From Branchiostoma floridae (Eukaryota > Chordata > Leptocardii > Amphioxiformes > Branchiostomatidae): 64,000 nt of DNA. A program made the translations under genes and the position numbers. The notes beneath the pieces are model-generated. The model had not been told where the DNA came from. It saw only the letters and a program-made list of their open reading frames with translations, and did not search any database. Positions 1 to 13,400 of the stretch are shown here, one piece after another; the stretch's first letter is position 1; the number at the start of each line of letters is the position of its first letter. Location: positions 12,970,382-13,034,381 of the forward strand of contig NC_049994.1 of NCBI RefSeq assembly GCF_000003815.2, in the 5' to 3' direction.

Positions 1-1395
1 CACGGTATGATTTGATGGTTTGGCCACGGTACTATCACCCAAATGGATAAGTGCTACTTAAGTAATTATCTAAAGCAGTCTTGCCGCAATTGCTTAGTGC
101 CCGCGTCGTTTTACCATGTAAGGACCTTCTGAATCATCCATTCGCGGCCGGCCTTGGTTACTCGATACTTGGGGATATATCAGCAATAGTCAATAGCCTT
201 GCTAATGAGAAGGGGAAACAACTTTTCACAGCTATGTTAGAGCTTGTGACGGACGTCAAGGGCCACATGGTCTTCGCATGATAGACTTAATGGCTCTCCC
301 CAGAATTTTTTGGGAGTGGTGCTCTAGCGAGCCACGAAGTGGCGATCGGGGTGTAGGTAGGGGAGGGGGTGCCCAACCTCCCGTAGGGGGGGGGGGGTGG
401 CTGTGGGCCTCCAAAGTCACTTAAAGCACCAACTTAAAAAAAAGAGAAAACAGGGATATTGTGGTACTCTCCAAGCAGAGGTCGAGTCGCGGAGATATAC
501 TAAATTTAGTAGTCGAAAAAAAGTAGGAGGAGTGGCTCTCCTTGGAGAGTATATTGTGGCACTGCACTCAAGTTAGTAATGTTAAAGCTCCCAATGCAAT
601 TCGTTCCTTACCTTACCCAAATGTATTCGGGAGCTTCTTTATGATATTCTCTTGGAGGGCGCCTTTTTAGATCTGGTTTGCAATCATTGAGTTCTGGCAA
701 GTCAAACCTTATTCAGGCATTAGAGGACACGGGGGTAACACCATACGGTGTGAAATTTGGGGAGCTGTCATGTCATCATTTTTTTATGTTCATTGAAATT
801 ACCTCTTTTATTTTTCATGTCTTAAGAATGCATAGTTGAGCGCTCCGGCGTTTGGGAGCCAAATGCGTATTGCTATTAATCATTTCATTAGAGCCTCAGG
901 CGTTAAGCAATAACTCTTTCCTTGTTAAGACCAATTTTATTTCATACTTTTTATCATCTCATAAAGAAACATAATTAATCTCTGGAAGAAAGTGTGTGAC
1001 TATGAATTTCTGAAGGCCCAACTTTGAATACAATTCTGCTCAATCAAAAACTATATTTTACCTACGATTTGGAGAATGCATTAGTCTTATTAGTTGCATC
1101 TCGTAAACTAAAAATGTCCATCAAAATAACCGTATTTTGTCTATGCACACGATGCACTCGTTTTCTTATCAGCCACCACAAATAGATACCATTTATGTTA
1201 AATAAAATTCTTCAAAACGTCCCCAAAGATCAAGCACAATGAGCAATTAATTGTAATTCGCAGCCTTGTGCGCCCTGTGTTATCCATTATTCACGTTCGG
1301 TTTCCGCCATATGCAAGTACAGAAGCGTTGCGCGCTGCTCCGTTTATATCCTGACACTGTGTCCCCCTCCCCAGGTGTGAGGAGCCGGTCTGAGG
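1..1395. other. Gene-free stretch, low complexity
   Basis: No recognisable gene. A short open frame at 81-281 (+) starts only with TTG and matches nothing I know. Near 387-400 there is a run of about 13 G. A short inverted pair (around 471-481 and 540-551, TACTCTCCAAG and its complement) suggests a repeat relic. Confidence 0.5.
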
Positions 1396-1627
1396 TAGCC
1401 TCCGTTGCAGTCTTCGAACGGAGGTGGGGTTTTTTTTGGGGGGGGGGGCATTAGTTCGCGATTTTCAACGTTGGCTATGTTCTCTTGAAAGGGAGTTTGC
1501 TGTGGAACCCACTTCGCCTCGTCTCTTCCCGGTACAAGAGAACATAGCCAACGTTGAAAATCGCAAACCAACACACCGCCCACCCCCCACCCCCCAAACC
1601 CCCGTTCGAAGACTGCAACGGAGGCTA
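1396..1627. mobile_element. Foldback / long-TIR MITE-like element
   Basis: Two arms of about 90 bp face each other around a loop of about 50 bp. The left arm begins TAGCCTCCGTTGCAG and the right arm ends with its complement. The arms also share a TTTTCAACGTTGGCTATG block and a poly-G (left) or poly-C (right) tract. There is no coding capacity. The flanking 9-mers agree only partly, so no target duplication is claimed. Confidence 0.75.
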
Positions 1628-1644
1628 GAAGAGAGGAGCGTTGG

Positions 1645-1702
1645 CGTTAATCGGGCTCTGATGGGGGTTTTATCGTTAATCGGGCTCTGATGGGGGTTTT
1701 AT
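1645..1702. repeat. 29-bp tandem duplication
   Basis: Two identical adjacent 29-bp units (1645-1673 and 1674-1702) begin CGTTAATCGGGCTCTGATGG. They lie 17 bp after the foldback element. Confidence 0.9.
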
Positions 1703-4700
1703 CGTGTAAAAGCACATAACTGCTCCGGGCGGGAGTTTTACGGCAGGGGGAAAAGGTCCGTTTAGTTGGATGGGGCGTGCGTTTGTTGTTCCTGTCGTAT
1801 TTTACATGGCAGCCGCGGGCAAGTAGTATCATTAGGTGCACATGCATTCCTCCATTTATATTTATATCTATATTTATACGTTTGTTCTTAGCGTACGGTG
1901 TTGAAAAGGCAAATACAATCAATTGAAATAACTGATGTTTGTTCTTGGCAAGATGTTTGTAAATAATGTAGACATTATCCTTGTCCTTTGATATGAAATT
2001 GAAAATCTTTTCTAGTTCACCTGTTGCTTTTTTGTTTATATAATTACTAACACTCTAAAAAAAATCGTAACTTTTTCGAAAACTTCAGGATTAAAGTTGC
2101 TCAAAATGTAGAACCAGTGATAAAATTTTTTTAATGAATTTTCCTTTCAAATTACATACAACTTATAGATAATGATTGAAAATATCTCAAAATGGCAAAA
2201 TAACGCGATGAAATGCAAATGGAAGTTACATTGTTTAGCGCGATAAGATAGCTCCAAACAGGTCCATGTAGCCATGTGTAATTCCGGCCAGTTATTGTAG
2301 CACATCGATCGAGGCAGGCACCGGTATTGGACACCTCATCACTTTCACACACTGAGGTGACCGGGAATCGATGCTCGCAGTGGTAAAACTTGGTCAAATT
2401 ACAGCCACTTCCATCAAAACTTGAGAATTGCAACATTAAGTCCGTTTTTATTGACTCGCAGCTGCGCGTGAGGAGGCGGTACTTGACACAAATCGAGCCC
2501 GGTACAATTTCCGGAGGTGTGGTGATCCTTCACCGGACACCCGCACGCCGGGATGGGTGTTTTCCAATACTGAGCGCCATAAACTGATGGAGTAAATTTC
2601 AACACGGGACCATCTGATGTAACCTGGAGGTTATTATCACCGCAGTTAAGAACATGTAGCAATGTTTTGTTATGGTGTTGCTTCAATTGATCTACGCACA
2701 TATCGGTACATCGGCATTCCGTGCAAGTATGAGCACGTTCCGCCCCACCTCGCACCTCTTTAATCCTAGAATTACTGGAAAACCTTTCCTTTTTTTTTCT
2801 TTGCCAGTTCCAGAATACACGGAAATTGCTGTAAATTGAATTTTCCATGGCCATGTCTGCACAAAAATACTAACTGTATTTACGTATTAACCCAATCGTT
2901 ACCCTGTATCTGTGTAATGTTGTTGCTTTTCAACCGCTTAAACTATTCTAAGAAAATAATCGTTAGGATTTTCTAGGATCCTCGACATTTTGTTGAGCTT
3001 TACTCGAATTATCATCATCATCATGCGTCCGGAATTCACCGGTGAGGTACCTAGATATAGCTTTTCCTTCGTGACAGACAAAGCATTTTTAAGTTGACTC
3101 AACATAGAAAATATAGATGTCAAAACGTTTGCTGCTTCTAAATGGAACTGAAACTTTTCCGTAACGTTGATGCCTTCGGAAGATTGATTGTGCGGATCAC
3201 GATTAATTGATAGATTACAAAAAAAAAATGCTTCCAAAAAAAGGAAAGGGGAACAAATTGAATTTGTAAACTCATCGTGTCAGTTCAGGAAAACGGAAAG
3301 TTGCCCATTTGGTGACGGCATCCAGAAACGTATCTAATAACGCCAGAAATTCCCCATCAACATATAAGAACTCGTCCGGAACGCCATGCCGTAAACTACC
3401 CGGGGTCAGAACGGTGACGTCCAATATAACACACGACGTGACAACCATTCTCCTCGCTATGTTGTGTATGAAGGACTCCGGCGGATGTTTTTTATTATGA
3501 TTCATTCAGAACCAACACCATTAAGGCGGTCTGATTTCAACTGCTTGCCTGGAGAGACTCATCAACGGTTTGATGTGAAAAAGGTCGATAAAACCCCCCA
3601 ATTATAGCCCAAATCTACGACACTAACAATCTTTACTTGCAGGAAGGCTATAATTGCTAGGGAACACACAGATACTATAAATATAACATAAATGTCTATA
3701 GACATATTTGATATTCTACGTTCTAGTAATATTTGAATATAAGCAAACGCATGTGTAACATAAAAACACAAATTAATTCTTATCAGTATTTTCTGTAAAG
3801 CCTTAGTTTGTTCTTGCTAACTATATGTGGATACTGTTGGTCTGGTATTTGCACTGTATAAATGTTTTCTACTCGCTTCAGTTGCAGTCTATATCAATTT
3901 TACATCTTGTTTTAAGTTCTTCCATGCAGCACACCGTGTCTGTCCCTAGTTCTAGACCAGCAAGGCCACAAGGGACTGCAAAGATTGCTGTGTGCAGTTT
4001 GATATACTGTCACTCCCCCGCCCAGCCAGTTATTCCAATGACCACCCTTCTCTAATAATGGCCGGTGTGTGCAGTGTTCGCCCCTCCCAGACCATTGTCT
4101 GAGTAAAATATTACCCTGTTTGGGTTCGATACTCTATCAAATACAGCGGCAACAGTTCATTAGGGATAATCCATTGATCCTTGCGGAATAGGGGCCGTCT
4201 CTTCTCGCAACGAATGAGTGATAAAATTGTTTAATAGAGCTTGTTTGTGAAAGCAAGTAAGTATGATGCATGACATTGCCGGTTCTTTAACGTCATAGGG
4301 AACAGTGCATACGAACATCCAGCTTAGAGAATAACGCAAGCGTAATATATGAATGTTATATATACTATTTCAACCCAATCTCAGGTTAACTCTTGTTGGT
4401 TGTTTGTCTCGTTTAGATACTTTTCACAATCTAGAGGGATGACAATAATCGCAAAATGTTGAGTTTTTGTTGGACTGGGGTGATCCCCTAACACTGGGGT
4501 TTATACTGGGGTTCATACTGGAGTTTTAATCTGACACACCCTGGGATACCCTCTCCACAGCACATATATGAACCAGCCCTATCTAAACGGCTCCCACTCT
4601 GATCGCATCTTCGATCTCCGTTCCCGCGCTGGCGCGCTCTTTCGAGCGCGACCGTTTTAATGCCCCGGCCTGGTAAGTAATTTAGTCCGCCCTCGGCACT

Positions 4701-7598
4701 GGGGTCGACCCGGTGAGCGCAGGCGGAGTCTCCCTGTGCAGATAGTACGTACTGTACATGCGTCAGGCAGGACCACCACCTCCGGTACTGTGGTACACAT
4801 CAGCGGGGAAGCCGTGGTGTGCTGCGGGTAAGGTGGGCAGGTCGGTACGGTAGGATCTTTACCACAACGTTCTGTATACTATCATTTGCATCAGACATTT
4901 GATGAGGTAACACGTGGATGTAAACGGGGTTCATTTGTATGAGAAGAACGTAAAGGTACGGTTAGGTTAGCTTGTCCTTTGAGGAGCTTAGAAATCATTT
5001 AAGTTGCTAGCGATCAACTCAAAATCATTTTTAACATTATGAAACTTTGGAATTTTTAACGTTAAGAAACAATGTTACCGGACGACGTTGCCTACTATAC
5101 GATGATTTTGCATAGATTGTCAATGCGATCAGATAATGCTGACACTGTATCGATGGTTTTCTCGATAAGCTAGCAAATGTTACCAGATTCAGTTGCATAC
5201 AGGATAGGTATTTTGCCATTTGATCTTCCATTTCCTGTATCAATTCATATTCCATTTCCTGTAATTGCTACATTAGCTGGGTAACTATATATAGCTACAA
5301 TTTGAGTAACGATGAGATATTCTAATTAGTGTCTGATTGTAGCATTTCTCTCTCTATCACCCAACTAAGCTTTGATAATTTCATGGTTAAGTTTTTTCAA
5401 TGCTATACACGAATCGGTTATGATAATTTCCATAAAATGTACAATTTAGCTTAAATAGGTTGGTTTGATAGCTATATTTGTCAGCTTCAAGGAGAAGGAC
5501 GCTGGGCCCCATATGAAACTTCTGGAAGCAATCGCCAGTCGCTATCTATTTGTTTGCTGATGAATATGTGACATTGTCATTTGGTAATACATAAAATTGA
5601 CTAATATTTTGAAACAAGTTTCCCGCAACTCAAACTATACATAAAATATAGTATTCAACAGGTAAAGCTGTTGCTTATTCCCATCTCACCCTTGACTTTT
5701 GGCATAGCGAAGTAGTCGATCGCATGAATCGATCAACATACCAAAAATAGTCTTAAACAACAAGCTATAAGTTCTAGCATCTCCCTCCGCCTGGGAAGCG
5801 ATGTGTAACGGTCTGCACTATTTATCATTCAGCTCAACGCCCGTCTCAAATCCGAAGCTCGTACCAAGTCAATACCCGAACCTGCCTTAGGCGTTTCTCA
5901 TTTAGAAACACAATGCCATTAGAGGCAATCAGTCTTGTTGTTGAGTCCCCACCATAACTGCTAGCATACTAACGGGCAATCTGTATTCGTAAAGTTTCTC
6001 CTTCTTGTATGCATATATCCTCGTTACACCGATGGCGCCTTTTGAGGAGTCATTTTATGGCAGCAGTAAAAAAAAGGTACTCGTTGATGACGATTAAGTA
6101 ATCATTATTCCTGTAGTCATGGACAATTTGTGATACATTCAATCTACGCTCTAACTATGTCGTATGCCAGTTTTTCTTTTCCTTACCTTGATTATATGAT
6201 GAAATGTACAAGTCGCTGGTATGGGCATGCGGGTATACCTTAGAAACGTAATTAGCGTAACTACTAAAATGGTAAAAGTTGTTTGGTAAATGGTCTAGCT
6301 CATCTGCAGAGTCAAGCTTTACAAGGCCAAATTGTGATGAATCAAAGCTCCAAGCTAACAACCTTAATCTTTCATACCTTGCCTTGATATGATGGGATGT
6401 ACAATTGGCTAATGTGGATATATGCGTTAGACTGAGAAACATTATAACTTATGAGTGCAGCTACAAAAGTTATGTGAGAATTTTGAAATCGGAATGGACA
6501 AGTTTGACGAACTGCTTCTATCTAAAATCATGCGAATATGAGCTACTAATGTGTACAGATAGGCAGGCATTAGAAAAGTTGCATTTGTAGCAAATAAAAG
6601 TTGTTTGGGAAGTATTTTAGCTCATTTGCAGCGTTCAGCTTGGACAACTCATGGCGCTTTATCTTTAGGTTAACGAAGTGAATGTTGTTTGCTTTTTCTG
6701 TCTCTTACTTTTATCCTCTGCTCCTTGCCTTCGTATGATATGGACAATGACGAAATATGGACTACACTGGATGTATGGGTTTCGTTGTCCTTGGAAAAAC
6801 CATTAGTTTAGCTACAAAATGCATGAACTCGCCGTGGACAAAATATATGGCTATAAATTGGCTAATTTGTATATCTGGCAATATAAGTGTACCTTAGAAA
6901 CATCATCATTGTAACGCTAGTTCACCTTTATCCGTGGGGTAACCTATATCCGTCATTTTCAAAAACATGGCAGTTAGAATGTATCATGTCAGCGGGTGGT
7001 GCAAAATTTTGAAAATAACTGCAGATTTAAAACCACCGTCTGTCGATTTGGTATCCATAAATACCCAGCTTTAAAAGCAACGGATATGGGTTACCCCGCG
7101 AATAAAGGTGAATCAGCGTTAGTCACAAACGTTTGTCTGCGAAATATAGCTCATACGCACCCATTGTTAACTGAGAATCCGTTTTCGCCGACTGGCCATT
7201 CGTTGATGTGATTAAAAACGCATTTACCAGAGAGGCAACCGATAATTGTTTATCAGTCTTGTATCACAGTTTGTATCTAATTACGTTTTGTTACCAGATA
7301 CCACAGAATTGCAGGGCTGTGCATTTCCTTACATTTACTTTCCATTCAATAGAATTAAGTCCCCAGTGCGAAGACTACAATGAAGTAGATTATATAGAGA
7401 AATCATATTTGGTCATGTAAATAGTATTTGTGGTGCTCCAGTGGTCTACCAGGCCAACGGGCAGATAATAGCGGTAAAAAAATAAACACAGTTACTTTCA
7501 AGGCCAGGGTCAGGTTTATCACCCGGAAAGATCTCATTTTTTTCACCTGTCGACATACATTAGTGAGGAGAAATCGCTGGTGAGCGGTGCTAAAAACG
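1703..7598. other. Gene-poor stretch
   Basis: No recognised gene. It contains a weak minus-strand coding candidate (2152-3505) and a GC-rich patch near 4590-4860 with a donor-like GTAAGT at about 4672. The rest is AT-rich sequence in which I see no structure. Confidence 0.4.
2152..3505 (-). pseudogene. Possible eroded coding region, unknown family
   Basis: Three minus-strand open stretches lie in series: 3505-3272 (77 codons), 3237-2938 (99 codons) and 2854-2414 (146 codons). A further stretch (2436-2152) is in a shifted frame overlapping the end of the third. The third is cysteine-rich (motifs CTECRC, CGCP), with possible N-glycosylation sites (NKT, NCT), as in an extracellular domain. I do not recognise a family. 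The overlap of the last two frames looks like a frameshift in one decayed frame, but separate exons or chance are also possible. Confidence 0.2.
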
Positions 7599-8235
7599 TT
7601 GACGTATTTCTTTTCAGTTGTGAAACACCTCTTCCAATGCTAATACTACTGCATACTGTACTATTATCTACAAAGTATAGGAGAATAAGTAATATTGGCA
7701 CTGCCCAGCCTACGTAATGAAAGTTTAATACTTTCCTGCATTAGCAAACGCCATATTAGCCAACACCATTTGATGCTCGTTCCGTTTGAAGACCCTTCTC
7801 AGCAGTATTTCATTCCTTGACGTATCTTTTTTTCAGTTGTAAAACCTCTGCCAACACCAATTGGTACTAATGCATACTGTACTATTATCTACAAAGTATA
7901 GGAGAATAAGGAATGTTGGCACTGCGCAGCCAATGTAATGAGCGTTTTCAAGTCTAATACTTCCCCCCATATTCGCCAACACAACTTGATGCTCGTTCCG
8001 TTTGAAGACCCTTCTCAGCAGTATTTTATTTCTTGACGTATCTTTTTTTCTAGTTGTGAGACACCTCTGCCAATGCCCATACTACTGCATGCTGTATTAA
8101 AAATTTATTATCTATAGGGTAAAGATAAATAAGTAATATTGGCATAGTTTAATACTATCCTACAAACGTCCATATCCTCCATCACCGTTTAATACTCGTT
8201 CCATTTGAAGACCCTCCTCAGCAGTATTTCATCCC
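7599..8235. repeat. Three-unit tandem repeat, ~210 bp units
   Basis: Units at about 7599-7816, 7817-8032 and 8033-8235 each begin TTGACGTAT and end with GTTTGAAGACCC...CAGCAGTATTT. Shared internal blocks include CAAAGTATAGGAGAATAAG in units 1 and 2. The third unit has diverged most. Confidence 0.9.
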
Positions 8236-8393
8236 TTATCTCTTGCCTCCGGGCCTCGCCAGGAGAGAGGGGAGACGGGATCGCTGCTCCAATTTATTTT
8301 GAGTTATGTCGGTACTTATGAAATGCACGGCAGAGATTTAGGGATGGCGATATACCGAGGAGGAGAGGATAGTGATCAGAATCTGCATGATCT

Positions 8394-8476
8394 ATGCAAC
8401 GATTAGGATCATTTTTGCAAGAATTTCTATCACAGGAAGTAGATATACAATATATATATTATATATATATATATAT

Positions 8477-8550
<74 letters not shown>

Positions 8551-8606
8551 CGTGTGTAATGAAGTTGTGTATCTCTCTCTTGCAAAAATGATCCTAATCG
8601 TTGCAT
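8394..8606. mobile_element. MITE-like element with microsatellite core
   Basis: A perfect 29-bp terminal inverted repeat (left 8394-8422, beginning ATGCAACGATTAGGATC; right 8578-8606) encloses an (AT)n-(GT)n microsatellite. No target duplication is obvious. Open frames read through the microsatellite are artefacts. Confidence 0.8.
8448..8557. repeat. (TA)n(TG)n microsatellite
   Basis: Alternating AT followed by GT dinucleotides, lying inside the inverted-repeat element at 8394-8606. Confidence 0.95.
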
Positions 8607-8960
8607 TTATATATATGTTGGTTTTAGTAATTATTCCAGGCACCATGGCCAATACACAAATACAATATATATAGAGAGAGTAGGAGGCTTTAGCGTGATT
8701 TAGACTCTATCTACAGAGTAGACAAGGTGATAAGAACTTAATGCTCATCAAATATCAAATTTCTTAAGTTACGCGCTGCATAGAAATTAGAATGTACAAC
8801 TAGATATTACCATGTTTCACAAGAAGGATTATCATGATATTGTTTTGATGATCTAGCTTGCATTATTCAACTGAACTCATTTTCACAATAGCAACGGATA
8901 TGGAACTTGGAAAACTATATCAAACTGGCACCCAGAACCATGGCACTGTGTTCGGCCTAC

Positions 8961-9141
8961 GTCACATTTCCACACCGGGGCCCGGCCGGGCTGTTTGAGA
9001 AAAATAGAATTGTATAAGTAAAAATATACACAAATAATGCCCACGGCTATTCCCTTTACGTCTTGTGTACTTTGCTGCCTTTTATATCATACTTTTCGTT
9101 CCCGAAAGCTGCCCGGCCGGGCCCTTTTGTGGACATGTGAC
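8961..9141. mobile_element. MITE, GC-rich TIR family, copy 1
   Basis: The ends are inverted: GTCACA...CCACACCGGGGCCCGGCCGG on the left, and the complement of GTCACATGTCCACAAAAGGG on the right. About 30 bp pair around a 120-bp AT-rich core. The same ends and much of the core recur at 56594-56782, which shows a dispersed family. Confidence 0.8.
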
Positions 9142-9807
9142 CTTAGCCTTACTCAAGCTCAATGTTCTGATGTGCATGGTCCGTCTGGGACAATATTCCA
9201 TCTGATAATGGTCTCCATTTGTACTGAACATCAGACGAAGTCCATTTCCGTCTGCATATAGACGAAATCCCTCTTCTTGAAGTCCTACTCTCGACACTGG
9301 ATAAGATCTTGACGCTGGGTCTTTGTAACTTAGGGGCTTTCCAGCAACTTAAAGTCTCCTTGAAGTCTGCTTCTTATTCTAGACGGTGCATCTCCCCATG
9401 GAGTTTCCTCTCGACTGAGATAACCTCCTTCCTCCACCACCGCCCTTCTGTAAGACACCCTTCTCACTCAAAGTTTACTTTTGTCGATAAATTCAATTTA
9501 AGACCAACTCCTACCCCGACCCTTAAATCCCTGGCGGCTTCCGGTACGTGTAATCACCAGACGTGCAGGAGTAGGCGTTAAGAACCTGTCACAGTCCGGG
9601 TCTTCTCGGGCCTCTGCTCTGGTGCACCATCAATCTGGATTTGAATAACCGATCGCGCTCGGAGCTTCATTCGGAGTATCTCCGAGGAATTCTACTTACC
9701 AAACCTCGCCAGGGTCCGCAATATTTCTTCATTGTACGCCCAATTCTGTGGGACGTGTTTCCTACTTTTGCTACTATCTTGTTTGCAAAGGGCAAAGGGT
9801 CTGTCAA

Positions 9808-10427
9808 CAAAGTTACAGGCCTAGACAGACCATGTACTATTGTTATCACGGGTTATTTACTTGCATAATGGCCAGCGATTGCACACTGGCAAGGATTGTC
9901 CGAGGACCAGGTCATTATTTTGATAATGACCTAAAACCAGGTCATAATTTTGATAACGACCTATGCATTATTACAACTCGACCTTACAGAGAAGTCTGAC
10001 TTATTGAAAGCAAATGCTATATTTAAGTAAACTGCCAGAATTTCTGTCTGCCAGGGTTTCCAGACCCTCTTGAAGTAGGGGGTATTACTTTTGTTTTACT
10101 GTGTTTTTGCTATTAATAATTTTCCTATCAATTGGCCATACCTTACCATATATCATTGAAAAACTAAGGACCTTTACTTTAAGATAGAGTATTCTAAATG
10201 TAGCCTGCTATCAGTAGTAATGAATTGCAAGGACAACTACGAAAGCCCTGAACAAATTTACAGACCTAAGACAGGCCACAGTTTACTAACTTGTATTATG
10301 ACCTGGCAAGGGTCGTCCAAGGACCAGGTCATTTTCTTTGATAATGACCTAACACCAGGGCATAATTTTGATAACGGCCTAGTTATCACAGAGAAGGCTG
10401 ACCTACTAGAAGCAAATGCTATCTTTA
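9808..10427. repeat. Dispersed direct duplication with palindromes
   Basis: Segment 9808-10027 is repeated, diverged, at 10253-10427. Shared blocks include ACCAGGTCAT, GATAATGACCTAA and AGCAAATGCTAT. Each copy contains AGGTCA...TGACCT palindromes. In the first copy 9909-9932 is perfect, with 10-bp arms and a 4-base loop. An open frame over the second copy (10220-10741) has no recognisable protein and I do not treat it as a gene. Confidence 0.75.
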
Positions 10428-13400
10428 AAAACATTATTCAGCTTCGAAAAGTCCTCTCTTGTCCCCTCCTTAAAGTAGCTCTTTATATTCCACCCACAGT
10501 TCTCCCTTATCTGACGTCCCAACGAATCCGCTACTCATTACAGCACCTTTCAGCCTCCATCAGGAAGATTTGCTATAAATTCTTGAGTCGTCAATTGGCA
10601 GCCCGGCGCGAGGTGATCTATGTTTCCCACCCACACAATCAATTTTATTGCGCAACAGTTATTACTGGGGACGGCTGGAGCACCTGTCTAGCATGGCTGA
10701 TGACGGGGGGAATATGGAGGTGGGCGGGGCAAGTTCTGTGAGTGGCAGGACAAGCAAAGTTTTCTCTTCTGAAAAACATGAAGTTGCTGTGAAGAAGGAT
10801 GACAACTAGAAGCAAAGTTTGTTTTTTCTTCGTGTGTTAATTACAATATCAATTTCAAGAATTACTAAGCAATTACTAATAATTGTACACTGAGTTGGTT
10901 GAGTCTTTCTCAGACATCACTCAACACTACTACTACTACAGTGTCAATCATAACATGACGTGTTGGGAAAGAATATTTGAAAGATCTTGAGAGGGATCTT
11001 GAGAAAGGCAGCGAAAGTGTGCCATGGGGAGGGACGTCGTGCCAAATGTGCTAATGAGCAGACCCTGATAAATGTAGCACAGTATACCAGCGGCTTTAGA
11101 TCATTGCACATGTTCACTCCTCTGAGTTGATATGAACAAAAGTAGTTGAAAAATGTTATATGGCAAGCTTGCGTATATCACAATACACAAGCCAAATCCA
11201 TTTTTGTTCAAACCTTGTGGTTGTTTTGTATTTTTCAAAGTCAAAGTTACCACTGTACACGCATGAAATGCACCGTAACATGGAATGAACTTTCAAGGAT
11301 AACGATGAGTGATTGCACCGTCAGCAGAAGCATATGGGAGACGCTACAGGAAGTCGTGTGAACAATCACTCTGTCAATACAATTAATACTTGTAGCTGGG
11401 AGCACTATTCACGAAGTTGTATGACAGCAAAGATCAGGTTTGCGGCGGGTTTTAAGGTCTTACCTGAAACTCAATACTTTATCGATATTTGTGAGTGGCA
11501 CATCATTCATTGCCTACAAGGAAGTCCCCTCACTCTGTCCTGTTGTAAACCACTGGCACTAGGGGTGACGTTTACAACACTATCGGGACGTCATTACAGC
11601 GTTTATTACACCTCAGGTAGATGGGTTAAAACACTGGGCACAATAGAAAAGGCGTTAGATTCAAACATGCTTATTCAATAAAGGTTCGGGTGTCTGATAA
11701 TCAAAAGAATCTGTCTAAACAAAAATATGCAATTGTTATTAATAGGTTTGCTTCGAGTCGTTATTATCTAACTGTTAGCATAAACATGCCCCAAGGGTGT
11801 CATAAGATCGTGCACAACAAGATAAGGACGCGTGTACGGATTATTCCTACAGTGCAATTAAATTCCTATCATAGTAAACAAATGGGAATGAATTGCGAGA
11901 TATACTTAATACTGGGGGTAGGATTTTGTGCACCGCGGGGCAGGATTTACTAGTCTGTAATAGCGACGTTATTGTCTGAGCTAGCCCAGAGAATGTTCAT
12001 GTATCATGACTAAGAGAACGGAAGTCCCCTCGGCAGAGGATGGAATGGCAGTTTTGATTGCAGACGTGCTGATGTAAGGATAGGGCAGATCCAAGGTCCT
12101 GAATGACAGCTCCCATTATGGAAATCGCTGCACTAACTCGGCAGCACCGTGGGTTTCCAGGTGCTGAGGGAATGAGTAAAACTCCCGGAGGTCTTCAATG
12201 GTCTTTTCTTATTAACACTAAAAACTAGGTGGCGCCGATACAATAACTCTAACCAGACAAGTTCGGCTCTGCGGCGAATGAAACAGATATGTATGATTAT
12301 GGTGACGTAACAAACATGTAAGAGTGCCAATGGCAACACTAAATATTTCAGAAATAGTTCAAACAAGAATCCAAATATCCCATACCACCGTTGAATTTTT
12401 TTTCGTTAATACGTTATGGGGGGAATATCTAAACGTTAGTTAATGTTAGCTGTATTCGTACCATGCTCAACAAGTCACAAACCTTCTGTCTTTTGGAAAC
12501 TGAGGCTATTGACCTAATCGAGCAGACAAGACTGTCTATGGTTATACCACACTACTTCAGGAAGGGAGAGTCGAGCTATAATGCTACAGAAGCTGGAACT
12601 ATTGGTAAGGGTCCCAAAATCACCATGTTTCTTTGGGACCTCAATAACTACCCACATACCAAAATCCATTTAATCCATCAAAAGAATCTTGCGTTATAGG
12701 TGCAAACAGATGAAAACAACCAAAAACACATACAGTCATACACCCTCGGAGGTGAACTTCTACTAGTCAGGGATTGAAGTTGACATTGAGACTTATAATT
12801 GGGCAATAACGACAAGAAAGCCCCTTAGAGTGTGCTAACAGCTATGACATTTCGGTAAAATCATGCATGCAAAAAGGAATGCCATCGTCTGGATATCGAA
12901 GAAATACTCCTTTCTTCTGAGCACCGCACGAATCCTGCGCCCGAGGGCACCCTTCAAATCAAATGTAGAAATACCTTTTATGGGATTAACTAGCTACGTA
13001 TACTTACTGATGGAAAGTAAGTCATTTATTATCTGCATAAATAACACAATACTCTCAATTCTTCGACCGGCAATGCCTAAAATCAAAATATATAGCTGCA
13101 TTGCTGACTATCATTGCTGATCCGTAACTTGTCATATCAATCTTTCAAAACACTCAAATATTTCCAAACAGGCCAATCTATTATGAAAATTACTTTAAAA
13201 GACGTAAAAGAGTAATCAATAACCATAGAAGTTGCATAAGGCCCTTATCACTCAAGTACAAATGTGCGAATTAGGCAGTTTTGCTTGTATTTTGGGCTGA
13301 TCATTGTTGTCCTGGGTACTACATTCTAAATCTCGCCATACTTTCTCGTCATTTACTGTACACATATCTCTATCAAATGCTGCAACATTTACAATCGCCA

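Noticed and set aside
4590-4860. GC-rich patch with GTAAGT as a first exon or snRNA gene
   Set aside because: No coding frame, no recognisable snRNA core or promoter element; kept only as a note.
8372-8674. Open frames of 65-100 codons on both strands
   Set aside because: They are read through the (TA)n(TG)n microsatellite and consist of Ile-Tyr and Cys-Val runs.
10220-10741. 173-codon open frame
   Set aside because: It lies over a duplicated noncoding segment, and its sibling copy is not open. No known domain.
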